A stretch of DNA of 64,000 nucleotides. Source: Pseudomonas fluorescens. Its GTDB lineage: Bacteria > Pseudomonadota > Gammaproteobacteria > Pseudomonadales > Pseudomonadaceae. How positions within the stretch are numbered: position 1 is the first letter of the stretch; each line of letters begins with the position of its first letter. The position numbers were made by a program, and so were the translations under genes. The stretch spans positions 5,597,001-5,661,000 of the forward strand of contig LR782234.1 in NCBI GenBank assembly GCA_902825215.1. Reading direction: 5' to 3'. The notes under the pieces are model-generated. The model saw only the letters and a program-made list of their open reading frames with translations, was not told the origin of the DNA and ran no database searches. Positions 55,907 through 64,000 of this stretch are shown piece by piece.

Positions 55907-56630
55907 CAGCGCACTCGTGTAGAAAAGCCTGGATTGCGCCCGCCAGTCCGTGGGGGTCCTCCAGAAGAAACGCATGGCTGGCCTGTTCGATCAGGCCAAT
56001 TTCGATATCCGGCAACAACGTAAACAAGGCCCCGGCAGCTTCCGCCGGCACCAGACCGTCCTGGCCGGCGAACAGGTGCAACTGCGGACCGCGAAAAGCT
56101 TGCAGCGCCGCGCGGATATCCATCTGCGCGAGCAATTCCAGACCGGCCATCAATACCGCGGGCGAGGTGTTCGGTGCCGCGCCGAGCAGCAATCGGGACA
56201 AGCCGCGCGGATCTTGCGCACCCTGGGCACACAGCAGCGAAAAACGCTTGAGCGTCGCGCGCGGGTCGGCCTGGCAACCGGCCAGAAACGCATCGAACGT
56301 CTCGGCCGGCATCGCATGCGGCCACTGCTCATGAGCAACGAAACAGGGATTGCTCGCCAGGGTCAGCACACCGCAGCAATGCTCGCCACGGCGCGCCGCC
56401 AGTTCGGCGGCGAGCATGCCGCCCAGCGACCAGCCGCCGAGCCAGACGTCTTGAGGGATACGTTCATCGAGTTCATCGAGCCAGTCCTGCGGGTCACCGG
56501 AATCCAGCTCCGGCAACGGCTCGATGCTGACCGTCAGATGCTCGTCCAGCCCTTGCAATGCGGCCGCCAAAGGTTCCATTGGCGAGATGCCAAGGCCCCA
56601 GCCAGGCAACAGAATCAGACGATCACGCAT
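55899..56630 (-). CDS. bioH: Pimeloyl-ACP methyl ester esterase BioH
   Basis: ATG 56630 gives 243 residues. The alpha/beta-hydrolase triad is visible: Ser68 in GWSLG, Asp191 in GQDGLVP and His219 in QASHAFL. BioH removes the methyl group added by BioC to release pimeloyl-ACP for BioF. Its location inside the bio operon between bioF and bioC removes doubt about function. Confidence 0.95.
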   Translation of the reverse strand: MRDRLILLPGWGLGISPMEPLAAALQGLDEHLTVSIEPLPELDSGDPQDWLDELDERIPQDVWLGGWSLGGMLAAELAARRGEHCCGVLTLASNPCFVAHEQWPHAMPAETFDAFLAGCQADPRATLKRFSLLCAQGAQDPRGLSRLLLGAAPNTSPAVLMAGLELLAQMDIRAALQAFRGPQLHLFAGQDGLVPAEAAGALFTLLPDIEIGLIEQASHAFLLEDPHGLAGAIQAFLHECADD

Positions 56631-57801
56631 GGTTTGGCTCCGACGAAAGCCGAGCAAAGCAATCGGCCAGTCCCTCTAACAATAGCTGCACCTGCGCCTC
56701 GCTGTGGGCGGCGGTCAGGGTCACGCGCAGCCGTGCGCTGCCGGCGGGCACGGTCGGCGGGCGGATCGCCGTGACCATCAACCCGCGCTCGCGCAGCATC
56801 TGCGACAGGCGCACCGCGCGTCCGGCATCGCCGATCAGGATCGGCTGGATCGGGGTAAAGCTGTCCATCAATTGCAGGCCGATCTGCTCGGCACCGTGGC
56901 GGAACTGACGGATCAACGTCTGCAGATGCTCGCGACGCCAGTGTTCGCTGCGCAGCAGTTCAAGGCTTTTCAGCGTCGCGCAGGCCAACGCCGGTGGCTG
57001 GCTGGTGGTGTAAATGTACGGGCGGGCAAACTGAATCAGGCTCTCGATCAGCTCCTCGCTGCCGGCGACAAATGCGCCCGCTGTACCGAATGCCTTGCCG
57101 AGGGTGCCGACCAGTACCGGCACGTCTTCCGGGCTCAGGCCGAAGTGCTCGACGATGCCTGCGCCCGTGGCGCCGAGCGGGCCGAAACCATGGGCATCAT
57201 CGACCATCAACCAGGCACCTTTGGCCTTGGCTTCACGGGCCAGCGCCGGCAGATCGGCGATATCGCCGTCCATGCTGAACACGCCATCGGTGACCACCAG
57301 CGTATTGCCGGTGGCTTTCTCGAGACGCTTGGCCAAGCTCTGCGCGTCGTTATGCAGATAGCGATTGAACCGTGCTCCTGACAGCAGACCGGCATCCAGC
57401 AGCGAAGCATGATTGAGCCGGTCTTCGAGCACTGTATCGCCCTGCCCGACCAGCGCTGTGACTGCGCCAAGATTGGCCATGTAACCGGTGGTGAACAACA
57501 GCGCACGCGGCCGGCCGGTCAGGTCCGCCAGCGCTTCTTCGAGTGCGTGATGCGGGCCGCTGTGGCCAATCACCAGATGCGAGGCGCCACCGCCGACGCC
57601 CCAGCGCTCGGCCCCGGCGCGCCAGGCTTCGATCACCTGCGGGTGATTGGCCAAACCCAGGTAATCGTTGTTGCAGAAGGCCAGCAACGGTTTGCCGTCG
57701 ACCACCACTTGCGGCCCCTGCGGGGATTCAAGCAGTGGGCGCTGGCGGTAGAGGTTGTCGGCACGGCGGGCGGCAAGGCGTGCGGCGAGATCGAAAGACA
57801 T
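56623..57801 (-). CDS. bioF: 8-amino-7-oxononanoate synthase BioF
   Basis: ATG 57801 gives 392 residues (SFDLAARLAARRADNLYRQR). The PLP lysine is Lys236 in GTLGKAFG, the same number as in E. coli. BioF joins pimeloyl-ACP and L-alanine. It overlaps bioH by 8 bp. A 163-bp gap with a REPIN separates it from bioB. Confidence 0.96.
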   Translation of the reverse strand: MSFDLAARLAARRADNLYRQRPLLESPQGPQVVVDGKPLLAFCNNDYLGLANHPQVIEAWRAGAERWGVGGGASHLVIGHSGPHHALEEALADLTGRPRALLFTTGYMANLGAVTALVGQGDTVLEDRLNHASLLDAGLLSGARFNRYLHNDAQSLAKRLEKATGNTLVVTDGVFSMDGDIADLPALAREAKAKGAWLMVDDAHGFGPLGATGAGIVEHFGLSPEDVPVLVGTLGKAFGTAGAFVAGSEELIESLIQFARPYIYTTSQPPALACATLKSLELLRSEHWRREHLQTLIRQFRHGAEQIGLQLMDSFTPIQPILIGDAGRAVRLSQMLRERGLMVTAIRPPTVPAGSARLRVTLTAAHSEAQVQLLLEGLADCFARLSSEPNHA

Positions 57802-57846
57802 GCAGGCCTCGAAAAAATCAGAACACATGAATCCAGATAGACACGG

Positions 57847-57944
57847 CACCTGTGGGAGCTGGCTTGCCAGCGATGAGGGCAGCACATTCAACATCCATGT
57901 CGACAGTCAGTCCGCTATCGCTGGCAAACCAGCTCCCACAGGTG
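57847..57944. repeat. REPIN inside the bio operon
   Basis: Two 28-bp inverted REP copies (57847-57874 and 57917-57944), one mismatch between arms, of the CACCTGTGGGAGCTGGCTTG type. They sit between bioB and bioF, where they could set mRNA stability or partial termination. Confidence 0.9.
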
Positions 57945-57963
57945 CTTGCATCGCTTCAAACAA

Positions 57964-59019
57964 TCAGACGGCAGCGTTATAGAACTGCTCGCTGCTCTTC
58001 TGCTCCACCAGCGCCTGTTCGATCGCCGCCTGATGCACTTCATCGGCATGCTCTTCGCGCGCTTCTGGCTGGATACCCAAACGTGCGAACAACTGCATGT
58101 CCTTGTCCGCCTGCGGGTTGGCGGTGGTGAGCAACTTGTCGCCGTAGAAAATCGAGTTGGCACCGGCGAAAAACGCCAGCGCCTGCATCTGCTCGTTCAT
58201 CGCTTCGCGGCCGGCGGACAGGCGTACGTGAGACTGCGGCATGAGGATGCGCGCCACGGCGAGCATGCGGATGAAGTCGAACGGATCGATATCTTCAGCA
58301 TTTTCCAGCGGCGTGCCGGCGACCTTGACCAGCATGTTGATCGGCACCGATTCCGGGTGCTCCGGCAGGTTGGCCAGTTGAATCAGCAGATTGGCGCGGT
58401 CATCCAGCGACTCGCCCATGCCGAGAATGCCGCCGGAGCAGATCTTCATGCCCGACTCGCGCACATAAGCCAGCGTCTGCAGACGCTCGCTGTAAGTGCG
58501 CGTGGTGATGATGCTGCCGTAGAACTCCGGCGAGGTGTCGAGGTTGTGGTTGTAGTAGTCGAGACCGGCCTTGGCCAGCGCTTCGGTCTGCTCCTGGTCG
58601 AGCCGCCCCAAGGTCATGCAGGTTTCCAGGCCCATGGCTTTGACGCCTTCGACCATTTTCAGCACGTAGGGCATGTCCTTGGCCGAAGGATGCTTCCAGG
58701 CGGCGCCCATGCAGAAGCGCGTCGAACCGATGGCTTTGGCGCGCGCCGCCTCTTCGAGGACTTTCTGCACTTCCATCAGCTTTTCTTTTTCAAGACCGGT
58801 GTTGTAGTGACCGGACTGCGGGCAGTACTTGCAGTCTTCCGGGCAGGCGCCAGTCTTGATCGACAGCAGCGTCGAGACCTGAACGCGGTTGGCGTTGAAA
58901 TGCGCGCGGTGCACCGTTTGCGCCTGGAACAGCAAGTCGTTGAATGGCTGTACGAAGAGTGCTTTGACTTCGGCCAGAGACCAGTCGTGACGCAGGGTGG
59001 CGGTGGTGCTCGCGCTCAT
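57964..59019 (-). CDS. bioB: Biotin synthase BioB
   Basis: ATG 59019, preceded by AAGGAATT, gives 351 residues (SASTTATLRHDWSLAEVKAL). The radical-SAM cluster ligands are Cys59, Cys63 and Cys66 (TGACPEDCKYCPQ). Later motifs ICSGGILGMGES and LSAGREAM are typical. BioB inserts sulfur into dethiobiotin. It is the first gene of the operon; its promoter overlaps a BirA-like site. Confidence 0.97.
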   Translation of the reverse strand: MSASTTATLRHDWSLAEVKALFVQPFNDLLFQAQTVHRAHFNANRVQVSTLLSIKTGACPEDCKYCPQSGHYNTGLEKEKLMEVQKVLEEAARAKAIGSTRFCMGAAWKHPSAKDMPYVLKMVEGVKAMGLETCMTLGRLDQEQTEALAKAGLDYYNHNLDTSPEFYGSIITTRTYSERLQTLAYVRESGMKICSGGILGMGESLDDRANLLIQLANLPEHPESVPINMLVKVAGTPLENAEDIDPFDFIRMLAVARILMPQSHVRLSAGREAMNEQMQALAFFAGANSIFYGDKLLTTANPQADKDMQLFARLGIQPEAREEHADEVHQAAIEQALVEQKSSEQFYNAAV

Positions 59020-59092
59020 GGGCAATTCCTTGGTTATGCTTGGCTGGCGCCAGGGAAATGGAATACCCACAGGCGCTACACGGATGTTCGGC

Positions 59093-59121
59093 ATATTTAA
59101 GGAAGTGTCATGCGCTGTCAA
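59093..59121 (-). promoter_or_regulatory. bioB promoter
   Basis: On the minus strand a perfect -35 TTGACA (59121-59116) is followed after 17 bp by AAATAT (59098-59093), a modest -10. This would give a leader of roughly 65-70 nt to the bioB ATG. Confidence 0.5.
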
Positions 59122-59844
59122 CCACGATACGAAGGACCGGTTTACATCTGTTTAAAAAACGTACAGACGTGCTTGTTGTGTGATGAGCCCGCAGAAGCAG
59201 AAATGCCAATCTGCGTGGCCTGCGAAACCGAGTTGCCCTGGCTCGGCAGCCATTGCCAGCGCTGCGCTTTGCCCTTGATTGCCGAGGGCCTGACATGCGG
59301 AGCATGCCTGCTAGAGCCTCCGGCGTTTATGCAGGTCGCCGCGCCTTGGCTGTATGGCTTCCCGGTGGACAGTCTGATTACGCGTTTTAAACACAACGCG
59401 AAATGGCCGTTTGGCCACTTGCTCGCCGACGTACTCGGACAATACCTGCAACATCGCTTCGATGAAGATCTGCCAAGGCCGGATGCGTTGGTGCCGGTGC
59501 CACTGGCGCGTAAACGCTTGCGTCAACGCGGGTTCAACCAGGCAGCGATGCTTGCGCGGTGGTTGGGAAAGTCGCTGAGTCTGCCTTGTGAAGAACAGAT
59601 CTTGCGCCGCGTCAAAGAGACCGATGCGCAGCAGGATCTCGATGCCAATGCGCGTAGACAAAATTTGCGCAACGCCTTCGATCTGGTGCCAAACGCAGCG
59701 GTAAACGGCCGGCATTTCGCGCTGATCGATGACGTGCTGACTACTGGCGCCACCGCCCAGGCGCTGGCCCGGCTATTGATGAACGCGGGCGCCGCGCGTG
59801 TCGATGTGTATTGCCTGGCCCGCACGCCAAAACCCGGTACCTGA
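59110..59844 (+). CDS. comF: ComF family phosphoribosyltransferase-like protein
   Basis: The protein has 244 residues. The N-terminus has two Cys clusters (TCLLCDEPAEAEMPICVAC and CQRCALPLIAEGLTCGAC), which likely bind zinc. The C-terminal half is a type I phosphoribosyltransferase domain with the PRPP loop ALIDDVLTTGAT near residue 205. ComF/GntX homologs support DNA uptake in competent species; in Pseudomonas the role is unclear. GGAAG precedes the ATG. The start is divergent from bioB and overlaps the BirA-like operator. Confidence 0.93.
   Translation: MRCQPRYEGPVYICLKNVQTCLLCDEPAEAEMPICVACETELPWLGSHCQRCALPLIAEGLTCGACLLEPPAFMQVAAPWLYGFPVDSLITRFKHNAKWPFGHLLADVLGQYLQHRFDEDLPRPDALVPVPLARKRLRQRGFNQAAMLARWLGKSLSLPCEEQILRRVKETDAQQDLDANARRQNLRNAFDLVPNAAVNGRHFALIDDVLTTGATAQALARLLMNAGAARVDVYCLARTPKPGT
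59115..59147. promoter_or_regulatory. BirA-like operator
   Basis: CTGTCAACC-N15-GGTTTACAT matches the proteobacterial BirA box TTGTAAACC-N14/15-GGTTTACAA with three outer/inner mismatches and correct spacing. Its left half contains the bioB -35 (TTGACA), so a bound repressor would block bio transcription. It overlaps the first codons of comF. Confidence 0.65.
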
Positions 59845-59858
59845 GCTGCTCACAATTC

Positions 59859-59952
59859 CCTGTAGGAGTGAGCCTGCTCGCGATAGCGGTAGAACAGCCA
59901 ACTCAGATGTCGCCATTGATGGCGCCATCGCGAGCAGGCTCACTCCTACAGG
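59859..59952. repeat. REPIN between comF and modE
   Basis: Two perfect 26-bp inverted copies (59859-59884 and 59927-59952) of CCTGTAGGAGTGAGCCTGCT type, separated by 42 bp. Confidence 0.92.
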
Positions 59953-60026
59953 TTTTGTGCTTGGCTTGACTCCGGCGCGCGAAGCCGCCAGCTTCTGTAG
60001 CAACTGCCGCAACTAGTCTGGCCGAT

Positions 60027-60791
60027 ATGTCCCTACCCTCCCTCCTCTCCCAACACATCGTGCGCCGTCCGCAGCGCATCGCCCTGCTGCAACACATCGC
60101 CGAGCAGGGCTCGATCACCCGCGCGGCGAAAAGCGCGGGCCTGAGTTACAAAGCGGCGTGGGACGCCATCGATGAGTTGAACAACCTGGCGCAGAAACCG
60201 TTGGTCGAGCGGGTCATCGGTGGCAAGGGCGGGGGTGGCGCAAAACTGTCCAGCGAAGGCGAACGCGTGCTGCGCCTGTATCAAAAGCTGCAAGCGTTGC
60301 AGGCCCAGGTACTCGAAGCCGCAGAAGACGCCAGTGACCTGGACCTGCTCGGGCGCCTGATGCTCAGAACCAGCGCGCGCAATCAGTTGCACGGCAAGGT
60401 GGTAGCGATCGGCAGTCAGGGCCGCAACGACCTGATCCGCCTCGAACTGGCCGAAGGCCTGTACCTCGACGCGCAAATCACTCACGACAGCACCCTGCAC
60501 CTTGAGCTGCAGATCGGCACGCCAGTGGTCGCGCTGATCAAGGCCGGCTGGCTGGAATTGCTTGGCCGTGAGCAAGTCGCAACGCCGGGACACAATTTGC
60601 TCGACGGCCTCCTCGAGGCGATTCTCGATGCCGAGGACGGCCCCAGCGAAGTGCGCATTTCTTTGCCCAACGGCCACACTCTTTGCGCTCTGGCCGAACC
60701 GCTGGAGTTGCGTGAACGCGGTTTGGGGGTCGGTCAGCCGGTGCGTGTGCAGTTTTCGCCGAGCAATGTGCTGATCGGCACGCCGCTCTGA
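60027..60791 (+). CDS. modE: ModE-type molybdate-responsive transcriptional regulator
   Basis: This 254-residue protein has the ModE winged helix-turn-helix (RIALLQHIAEQGSITRAAKS; GLSYKAAWDAIDELNN; GGKGGGGAKLSSEG). Two TOBE (MopI-like) domains follow (SARNQLHGKVVAIGSQGRND; PLVERV region and a second copy with LPNGHTLCALAEP), where molybdate binds. ModE represses molybdate uptake when molybdate is plentiful. modABC is not beside it here, so its targets are elsewhere. The assignment as ModE is good; the symbol is by similarity. Confidence 0.87.
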   Translation: MSLPSLLSQHIVRRPQRIALLQHIAEQGSITRAAKSAGLSYKAAWDAIDELNNLAQKPLVERVIGGKGGGGAKLSSEGERVLRLYQKLQALQAQVLEAAEDASDLDLLGRLMLRTSARNQLHGKVVAIGSQGRNDLIRLELAEGLYLDAQITHDSTLHLELQIGTPVVALIKAGWLELLGREQVATPGHNLLDGLLEAILDAEDGPSEVRISLPNGHTLCALAEPLELRERGLGVGQPVRVQFSPSNVLIGTPL

Positions 60792-60861
60792 GCGGGCGCT
60801 GCAACGAAAGCGTCATCGTTGCTCATTAAGGTGGCTGCCAAAACCATGCAGGGAGCCTGAG

Positions 60862-62763
60862 ATGAGCCTGTTAGAAGAAAACCAATCCACCGATCTGGAA
60901 AAAATGGTCGGCCTCAGCCGTCGCGGTTTCATCAGCGCCGGTGCGTTGTGCGGTGCCGCGATGTTTCTGGGCGGCAACCTGCTGAGCCGCAGCGTGATGG
61001 CGGCCAGTGTCAGCGCCGGCAACAGCCGTCTGCTCGGTTTTGAAAGCATTGCCGCCGCAACCAGCGACGCGATCAGCCTGCCCAAAGGCTACAAGTCTTC
61101 GGTGCTGATCAGCTGGGGCCAGCCGCTGCACAAGAACGGCCCGGCCTTCGACCCGAGCGGCAATGGCACCGCGGCCGCACAGGAAGTGCAGTTTGGCGAC
61201 AACAACGACGGCATGAGCCTGTTCGCCTTCCCGGATGACCGCAACCGCGCGTTGATGGCGATCAACAACGAATACACCAACTACCGCTACCTCTACCCGC
61301 ACGGCGGCATGCCGCAGTCGGCTGAAGACGTGCGCAAGGCGCTGGCCTGTGAAGGCGTGTCGGTGATCGAAGTGCAGCGCAAGAACGGCCAATGGCAGTT
61401 CGTCCAGGGCTCACGCTACAACCGGCGCATCCACGGCAATTCGCCGCTGCGCATCAGCGGCCCGGCGGCCGGTCACGACTTGATGAAAACCGCTGCCGAC
61501 AAGCACGGCAAAAAAGTCCTCGGCACGTTCCAGAACTGCGCCAACGGCAAAACGCCGTGGGGCACCTACCTGACCTGCGAAGAAAACTTCACCGATTGCT
61601 TCGGTAGCAGCAATGCCCAGCAGCAATTCGACGCCGCGCAAAAACGCTACGGCGTAACGGCCGCCAGCCGTGAGATCAACTGGCACCCGTACGATCCGCG
61701 TTTCGACATGGCCAAGAACCCGAATGAGCTGAACCGTCACGGCTGGGTGGTCGAGATCGATCCGTTCGACCCGCAATCGACCCCGGTCAAACGCACCGCG
61801 CTGGGCCGTTTCAAACACGAAAACGCCGCCCTCGCCGAGACCGACGACGGCCGCGCCGTGGTGTACATGGGCGATGACGAACGTGGCGAGTTCATCTACA
61901 AATTCGTCAGCCGCGACCGTATCAACCACCGCAACGCCAAAGCCAACCGCAACATCCTCGATCACGGCACCCTGTACGTGGCCAGATTCGACGCCGGTGA
62001 CGGCAACCCTGATCACCCGAAAGGCCAGGGACAGTGGATCGAACTGACCCACGGCAAGAACGGCATCGACGCCAGCAGCGGTTTCGCCGATCAGGCCGAA
62101 GTGCTGATTCATGCACGCCTTGCAGCCAGCGTCGTCGGCGCGACACGCATGGATCGTCCGGAATGGATTGTCGTCAGTCCCAAGGATGGCCAGGTCTATT
62201 GCACCCTGACCAACAACGCCAAACGTGGCGAGGACGGTCAGCCAGTGGGCGGGCCGAACCCGCGCGAGAAAAACGTCTACGGGCAGATTTTGCGCTGGCG
62301 CACTGACCGCGACGATCACGCCGCGAAGACATTTGCCTGGGATCTGTTTGTGGTGGCTGGCAACCCCGGCGTGCATGCCGGTACGCCGAAGGGCGGCTCG
62401 TCCAACATCACCCCGCAAAACATGTTCAACAGTCCGGATGGCCTGGGCTTCGACAAGGCCGGACGCCTGTGGATTCTCACCGACGGCGATTCGAGCAATG
62501 CCGGCGACTTCGCCGGGATGGGCAACAACCAGATGCTCTGCGCCGATCCGAAGACCGGTGAGATTCGCCGGTTCATGGTCGGGCCGGTAGGTTGCGAGGT
62601 GACCGGGATCAGCTTCTCGCCGGATCAGAAAACCCTGTTTGTCGGGATTCAGCATCCGGGCGAGAACGGCGGTTCGACCTTCCCCGAGCATTTGCCCAAT
62701 GGCAAGCCGCGGTCTTCAGTGATGGCGATTACTCGTGAAGATGGCGGGATCGTCGGCGCCTGA
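60862..62763 (+). CDS. phoX: PhoX family alkaline phosphatase, Tat-exported
   Basis: The protein has 633 residues. A twin-arginine signal is at the N-terminus (SRRGFISAGALCGAAMFLGG, Arg20-Arg21), so it is exported folded, as expected for a metal-loaded PhoX. The DUF839 beta-propeller follows: NNEYTNYRYLYPHGG, TCEENFTDCFG, YMGDDERGEFIYKF, SPDGLGFDKAGRLWILTDGD. PhoX enzymes use Fe3+ and Ca2+ and release phosphate from phosphomonoesters. GGGAG precedes the ATG. No consensus Pho box was found, so the regulation is uncertain. Confidence 0.9.
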   Translation: MSLLEENQSTDLEKMVGLSRRGFISAGALCGAAMFLGGNLLSRSVMAASVSAGNSRLLGFESIAAATSDAISLPKGYKSSVLISWGQPLHKNGPAFDPSGNGTAAAQEVQFGDNNDGMSLFAFPDDRNRALMAINNEYTNYRYLYPHGGMPQSAEDVRKALACEGVSVIEVQRKNGQWQFVQGSRYNRRIHGNSPLRISGPAAGHDLMKTAADKHGKKVLGTFQNCANGKTPWGTYLTCEENFTDCFGSSNAQQQFDAAQKRYGVTAASREINWHPYDPRFDMAKNPNELNRHGWVVEIDPFDPQSTPVKRTALGRFKHENAALAETDDGRAVVYMGDDERGEFIYKFVSRDRINHRNAKANRNILDHGTLYVARFDAGDGNPDHPKGQGQWIELTHGKNGIDASSGFADQAEVLIHARLAASVVGATRMDRPEWIVVSPKDGQVYCTLTNNAKRGEDGQPVGGPNPREKNVYGQILRWRTDRDDHAAKTFAWDLFVVAGNPGVHAGTPKGGSSNITPQNMFNSPDGLGFDKAGRLWILTDGDSSNAGDFAGMGNNQMLCADPKTGEIRRFMVGPVGCEVTGISFSPDQKTLFVGIQHPGENGGSTFPEHLPNGKPRSSVMAITREDGGIVGA

Positions 62764-62772
62764 TAATCCCTC

Positions 62773-62837
62773 ATCGCTGGCAAGCCAGCTCCCACAAGGT
62801 CTTGCGCAAAACCTGTGGGAGCTGGCTTGCCAGCGAT
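62773..62837. repeat. REPIN between phoX and the kinase gene
   Basis: Perfect 24-bp inverted copies (62773-62796 and 62814-62837) of the ATCGCTGGCAAGCCAGCTCC type, separated by 17 bp, starting 10 bp after the phoX stop. Confidence 0.93.
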
Positions 62838-62929
62838 GGCATCAGCAAGGACATCAACCAACTTCCCCGCCGCCATCTGCGCTAACATGCCGGGCCGGAC
62901 GCGGCAGCCTGCTGCGCGCAGGAGTCAGC

Positions 62930-63904
62930 ATGGCCCACCCGTTTGAAACCCTCACACCCGATCTCGTGCTCGATGCTGTCGAAAGCGTCGGTTTTCTCAG
63001 CGATGCGCGCATTCTGGCGCTCAACAGCTATGAAAACCGTGTCTATCAGGTCGGCATCGAAGACTCCGAGCCGCTGATCGCCAAGTTCTACCGTCCGCAG
63101 CGCTGGACCAACGAAGCCATCCTTGAAGAACACCAGTTCACCTTTGAATTGGCCAATGTGGACATCCCTGTGGTCGCGCCGCTGGTTCACAACGGCGCAA
63201 CCCTGCACGAGCACGCCGGTTTCCGCTTCACTCTGTTTCCGCGTCGCGGCGGCCGCGCACCGGAGCCGGGCAACCTCGATCAGTTGTACCGCCTCGGCCA
63301 GTTGCTTGGACGGATACACGCGGTCGGCGCAACCAAACCGTTCGAACACCGCGAAGCCCTCGCCGTGCAGAACTTCGGCCACGCTTCGCTGAACACCCTG
63401 CTCGAAGGCAATTTCATTCCGAAAAGCCTGCTGCCGGCTTACGAGTCCGTCGCCCGCGACCTGCTCAAGCGCGTTGAAGACGCCTACGCCAATACCCCGC
63501 ATCAGAACATTCGCATGCACGGCGACTGCCACCCCGGCAACATGATGTGCCGCGACGAGATGTTTCACATCGTCGACCTCGACGACTGCCGCATGGGCCC
63601 GGCGGTGCAGGACATCTGGATGATGCTCGCCGGTGATCGTCAGGACTGTATGGGACAGTTGTCGGAACTGATGGATGGCTACAACGAATTCCACGATTTC
63701 GACCCGCGTGAACTGGCGTTGATCGAACCGCTGCGTGCCCTGCGGTTGATGCATTACAGCGCCTGGTTGGCGCGACGCTGGGATGATCCGGCGTTTCCGC
63801 ACAGCTTTCCGTGGTTCGGCACCGAGCGTTATTGGGGCGATCAGGTACTGGCGCTGCGCGAGCAACTGGCGGCGCTGAATGAGGAACCGCTGAAGCTCTT
63901 CTGA
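62930..63904 (+). CDS. srkA: Serine/threonine protein kinase SrkA (YihE/StkB type)
   Basis: ATG 62930, preceded by AGGAG, gives 324 residues; the frame continues 65 codons upstream through the REPIN, which is non-coding. It is a compact RdoA/SrkA kinase of the aminoglycoside phosphotransferase fold with catalytic loop MHGDCHPGNMMC near residue 200 and HIVDLDDCRMGPAVQDIWMM. E. coli SrkA (YihE) protects against stress-induced death and counters MazEF; the Pseudomonas homolog has been studied as StkB. The name follows similarity. A REP follows after 15 bp. Confidence 0.88.
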   Translation: MAHPFETLTPDLVLDAVESVGFLSDARILALNSYENRVYQVGIEDSEPLIAKFYRPQRWTNEAILEEHQFTFELANVDIPVVAPLVHNGATLHEHAGFRFTLFPRRGGRAPEPGNLDQLYRLGQLLGRIHAVGATKPFEHREALAVQNFGHASLNTLLEGNFIPKSLLPAYESVARDLLKRVEDAYANTPHQNIRMHGDCHPGNMMCRDEMFHIVDLDDCRMGPAVQDIWMMLAGDRQDCMGQLSELMDGYNEFHDFDPRELALIEPLRALRLMHYSAWLARRWDDPAFPHSFPWFGTERYWGDQVLALREQLAALNEEPLKLF

Positions 63905-63919
63905 TTTCCCAATATTCTT

Positions 63920-64000
63920 GTGGGAGCGAGCCTGCTCGCGAATACGGACTGACATTCAACACTGATGTCGATTGAAATGACGTCTTCGCGAGCAGGCTCG
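63920..64000. repeat. REPIN, right arm cut by the window edge
   Basis: TGTGGGAGCGAGCCTGCTCG type left arm at 63920-63943 and an inverted arm from 63985 to the end of the window. A hybrid of the two REP flavours (GTGGGAGC head, GCCTGCTCGCGA tail). Confidence 0.85.

Noticed and set aside
60810..60827. Possible Pho box before phoX (GCGTCAT-CGTT-GCTCATT)
   Set aside because: The first half matches CTGTCAT in 5 of 7 positions, but the second half is out of phase (10-bp rather than 11-bp period). Too weak to call.

Overview
The window is a piece of a Pseudomonas chromosome, most likely from the P. fluorescens group. It has GC-rich, densely packed genes, familiar Pseudomonas gene order (lptD-surA-pdxA-rsmA-apaGH, rpsU-dnaG-rpoD, davBA-pqqFABCDE, bioBFHCD) and many REP/REPIN palindromes of the two common fluorescens types (GTAGGAGTGAGCCTGCTCGCGA and GTGGGAGCTGGCTTGCCAGCGA). 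I saw no CRISPR array, phage, insertion sequence or rRNA operon. Nearly all genes are core or near-core.

Layout. 1-2.0 kb: the N-terminal part of a periplasmic-binding-domain sensor cut by the window edge, then a DUF3530 protein. 2.0-4.5 kb (minus): amgK-murU-djlA, with the MurNAc recycling kinase and uridylyltransferase. 4.6-12.2 kb (plus): lptD-surA-pdxA-rsmA-apaG-apaH-glpE, covering outer-membrane assembly, pyridoxal phosphate synthesis, rRNA methylation and Ap4A hydrolysis. 12.5-17.4 kb: the prkA-yeaH-spoVR stress operon, followed by cca. 18.8-21.4 kb: folK and folB (minus), plsY (plus), tsaD (minus). 21.5-26.2 kb: the macromolecular synthesis operon rpsU-dnaG-rpoD with a strong terminator. 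26.3-30.0 kb: an RmcA-type dual GGDEF/EAL protein. 30.0 kb: a CAU tRNA that looks like tRNA-Ile2. 30.1-31.2 kb: a lower-GC patch with one orphan gene.

31.3-45.0 kb: an Lrp/AsnC regulator, davBA (lysine to 5-aminovalerate), pqqFABCDE with an S9 peptidase overlapping pqqE, a Pmp3 peptide, and a divergent class III aminotransferase/LysR pair. 45.2-52.4 kb (minus): three paralogous acyl-CoA dehydrogenases with a GGDEF protein between two of them. 52.7-54.3 kb: a delta-60-repeat protein and a small protein resembling flagellar rod N-termini. 54.4-59.0 kb (minus): bioBFHCD. 59.1-63.9 kb: comF, a ModE-type regulator, a Tat-exported PhoX phosphatase and an SrkA-type kinase.

The most useful non-coding observations are four. 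A site matching the Vfr/CRP consensus at every specified position precedes the GGDEF gene near 50.4 kb. Tandem PsrA-like boxes precede the acyl-CoA dehydrogenase near 52.4 kb. A BirA-like operator overlaps the -35 of the biotin operon and the start of comF. A terminator-like hairpin sits between pqqA and pqqB. I did not find a convincing wholly new multi-gene system. The best candidates for undescribed biology are the orphan gene at 30.5 kb, the 54.0 kb small protein, the delta-60-repeat protein and the cAMP/c-di-GMP link suggested by the Vfr site.
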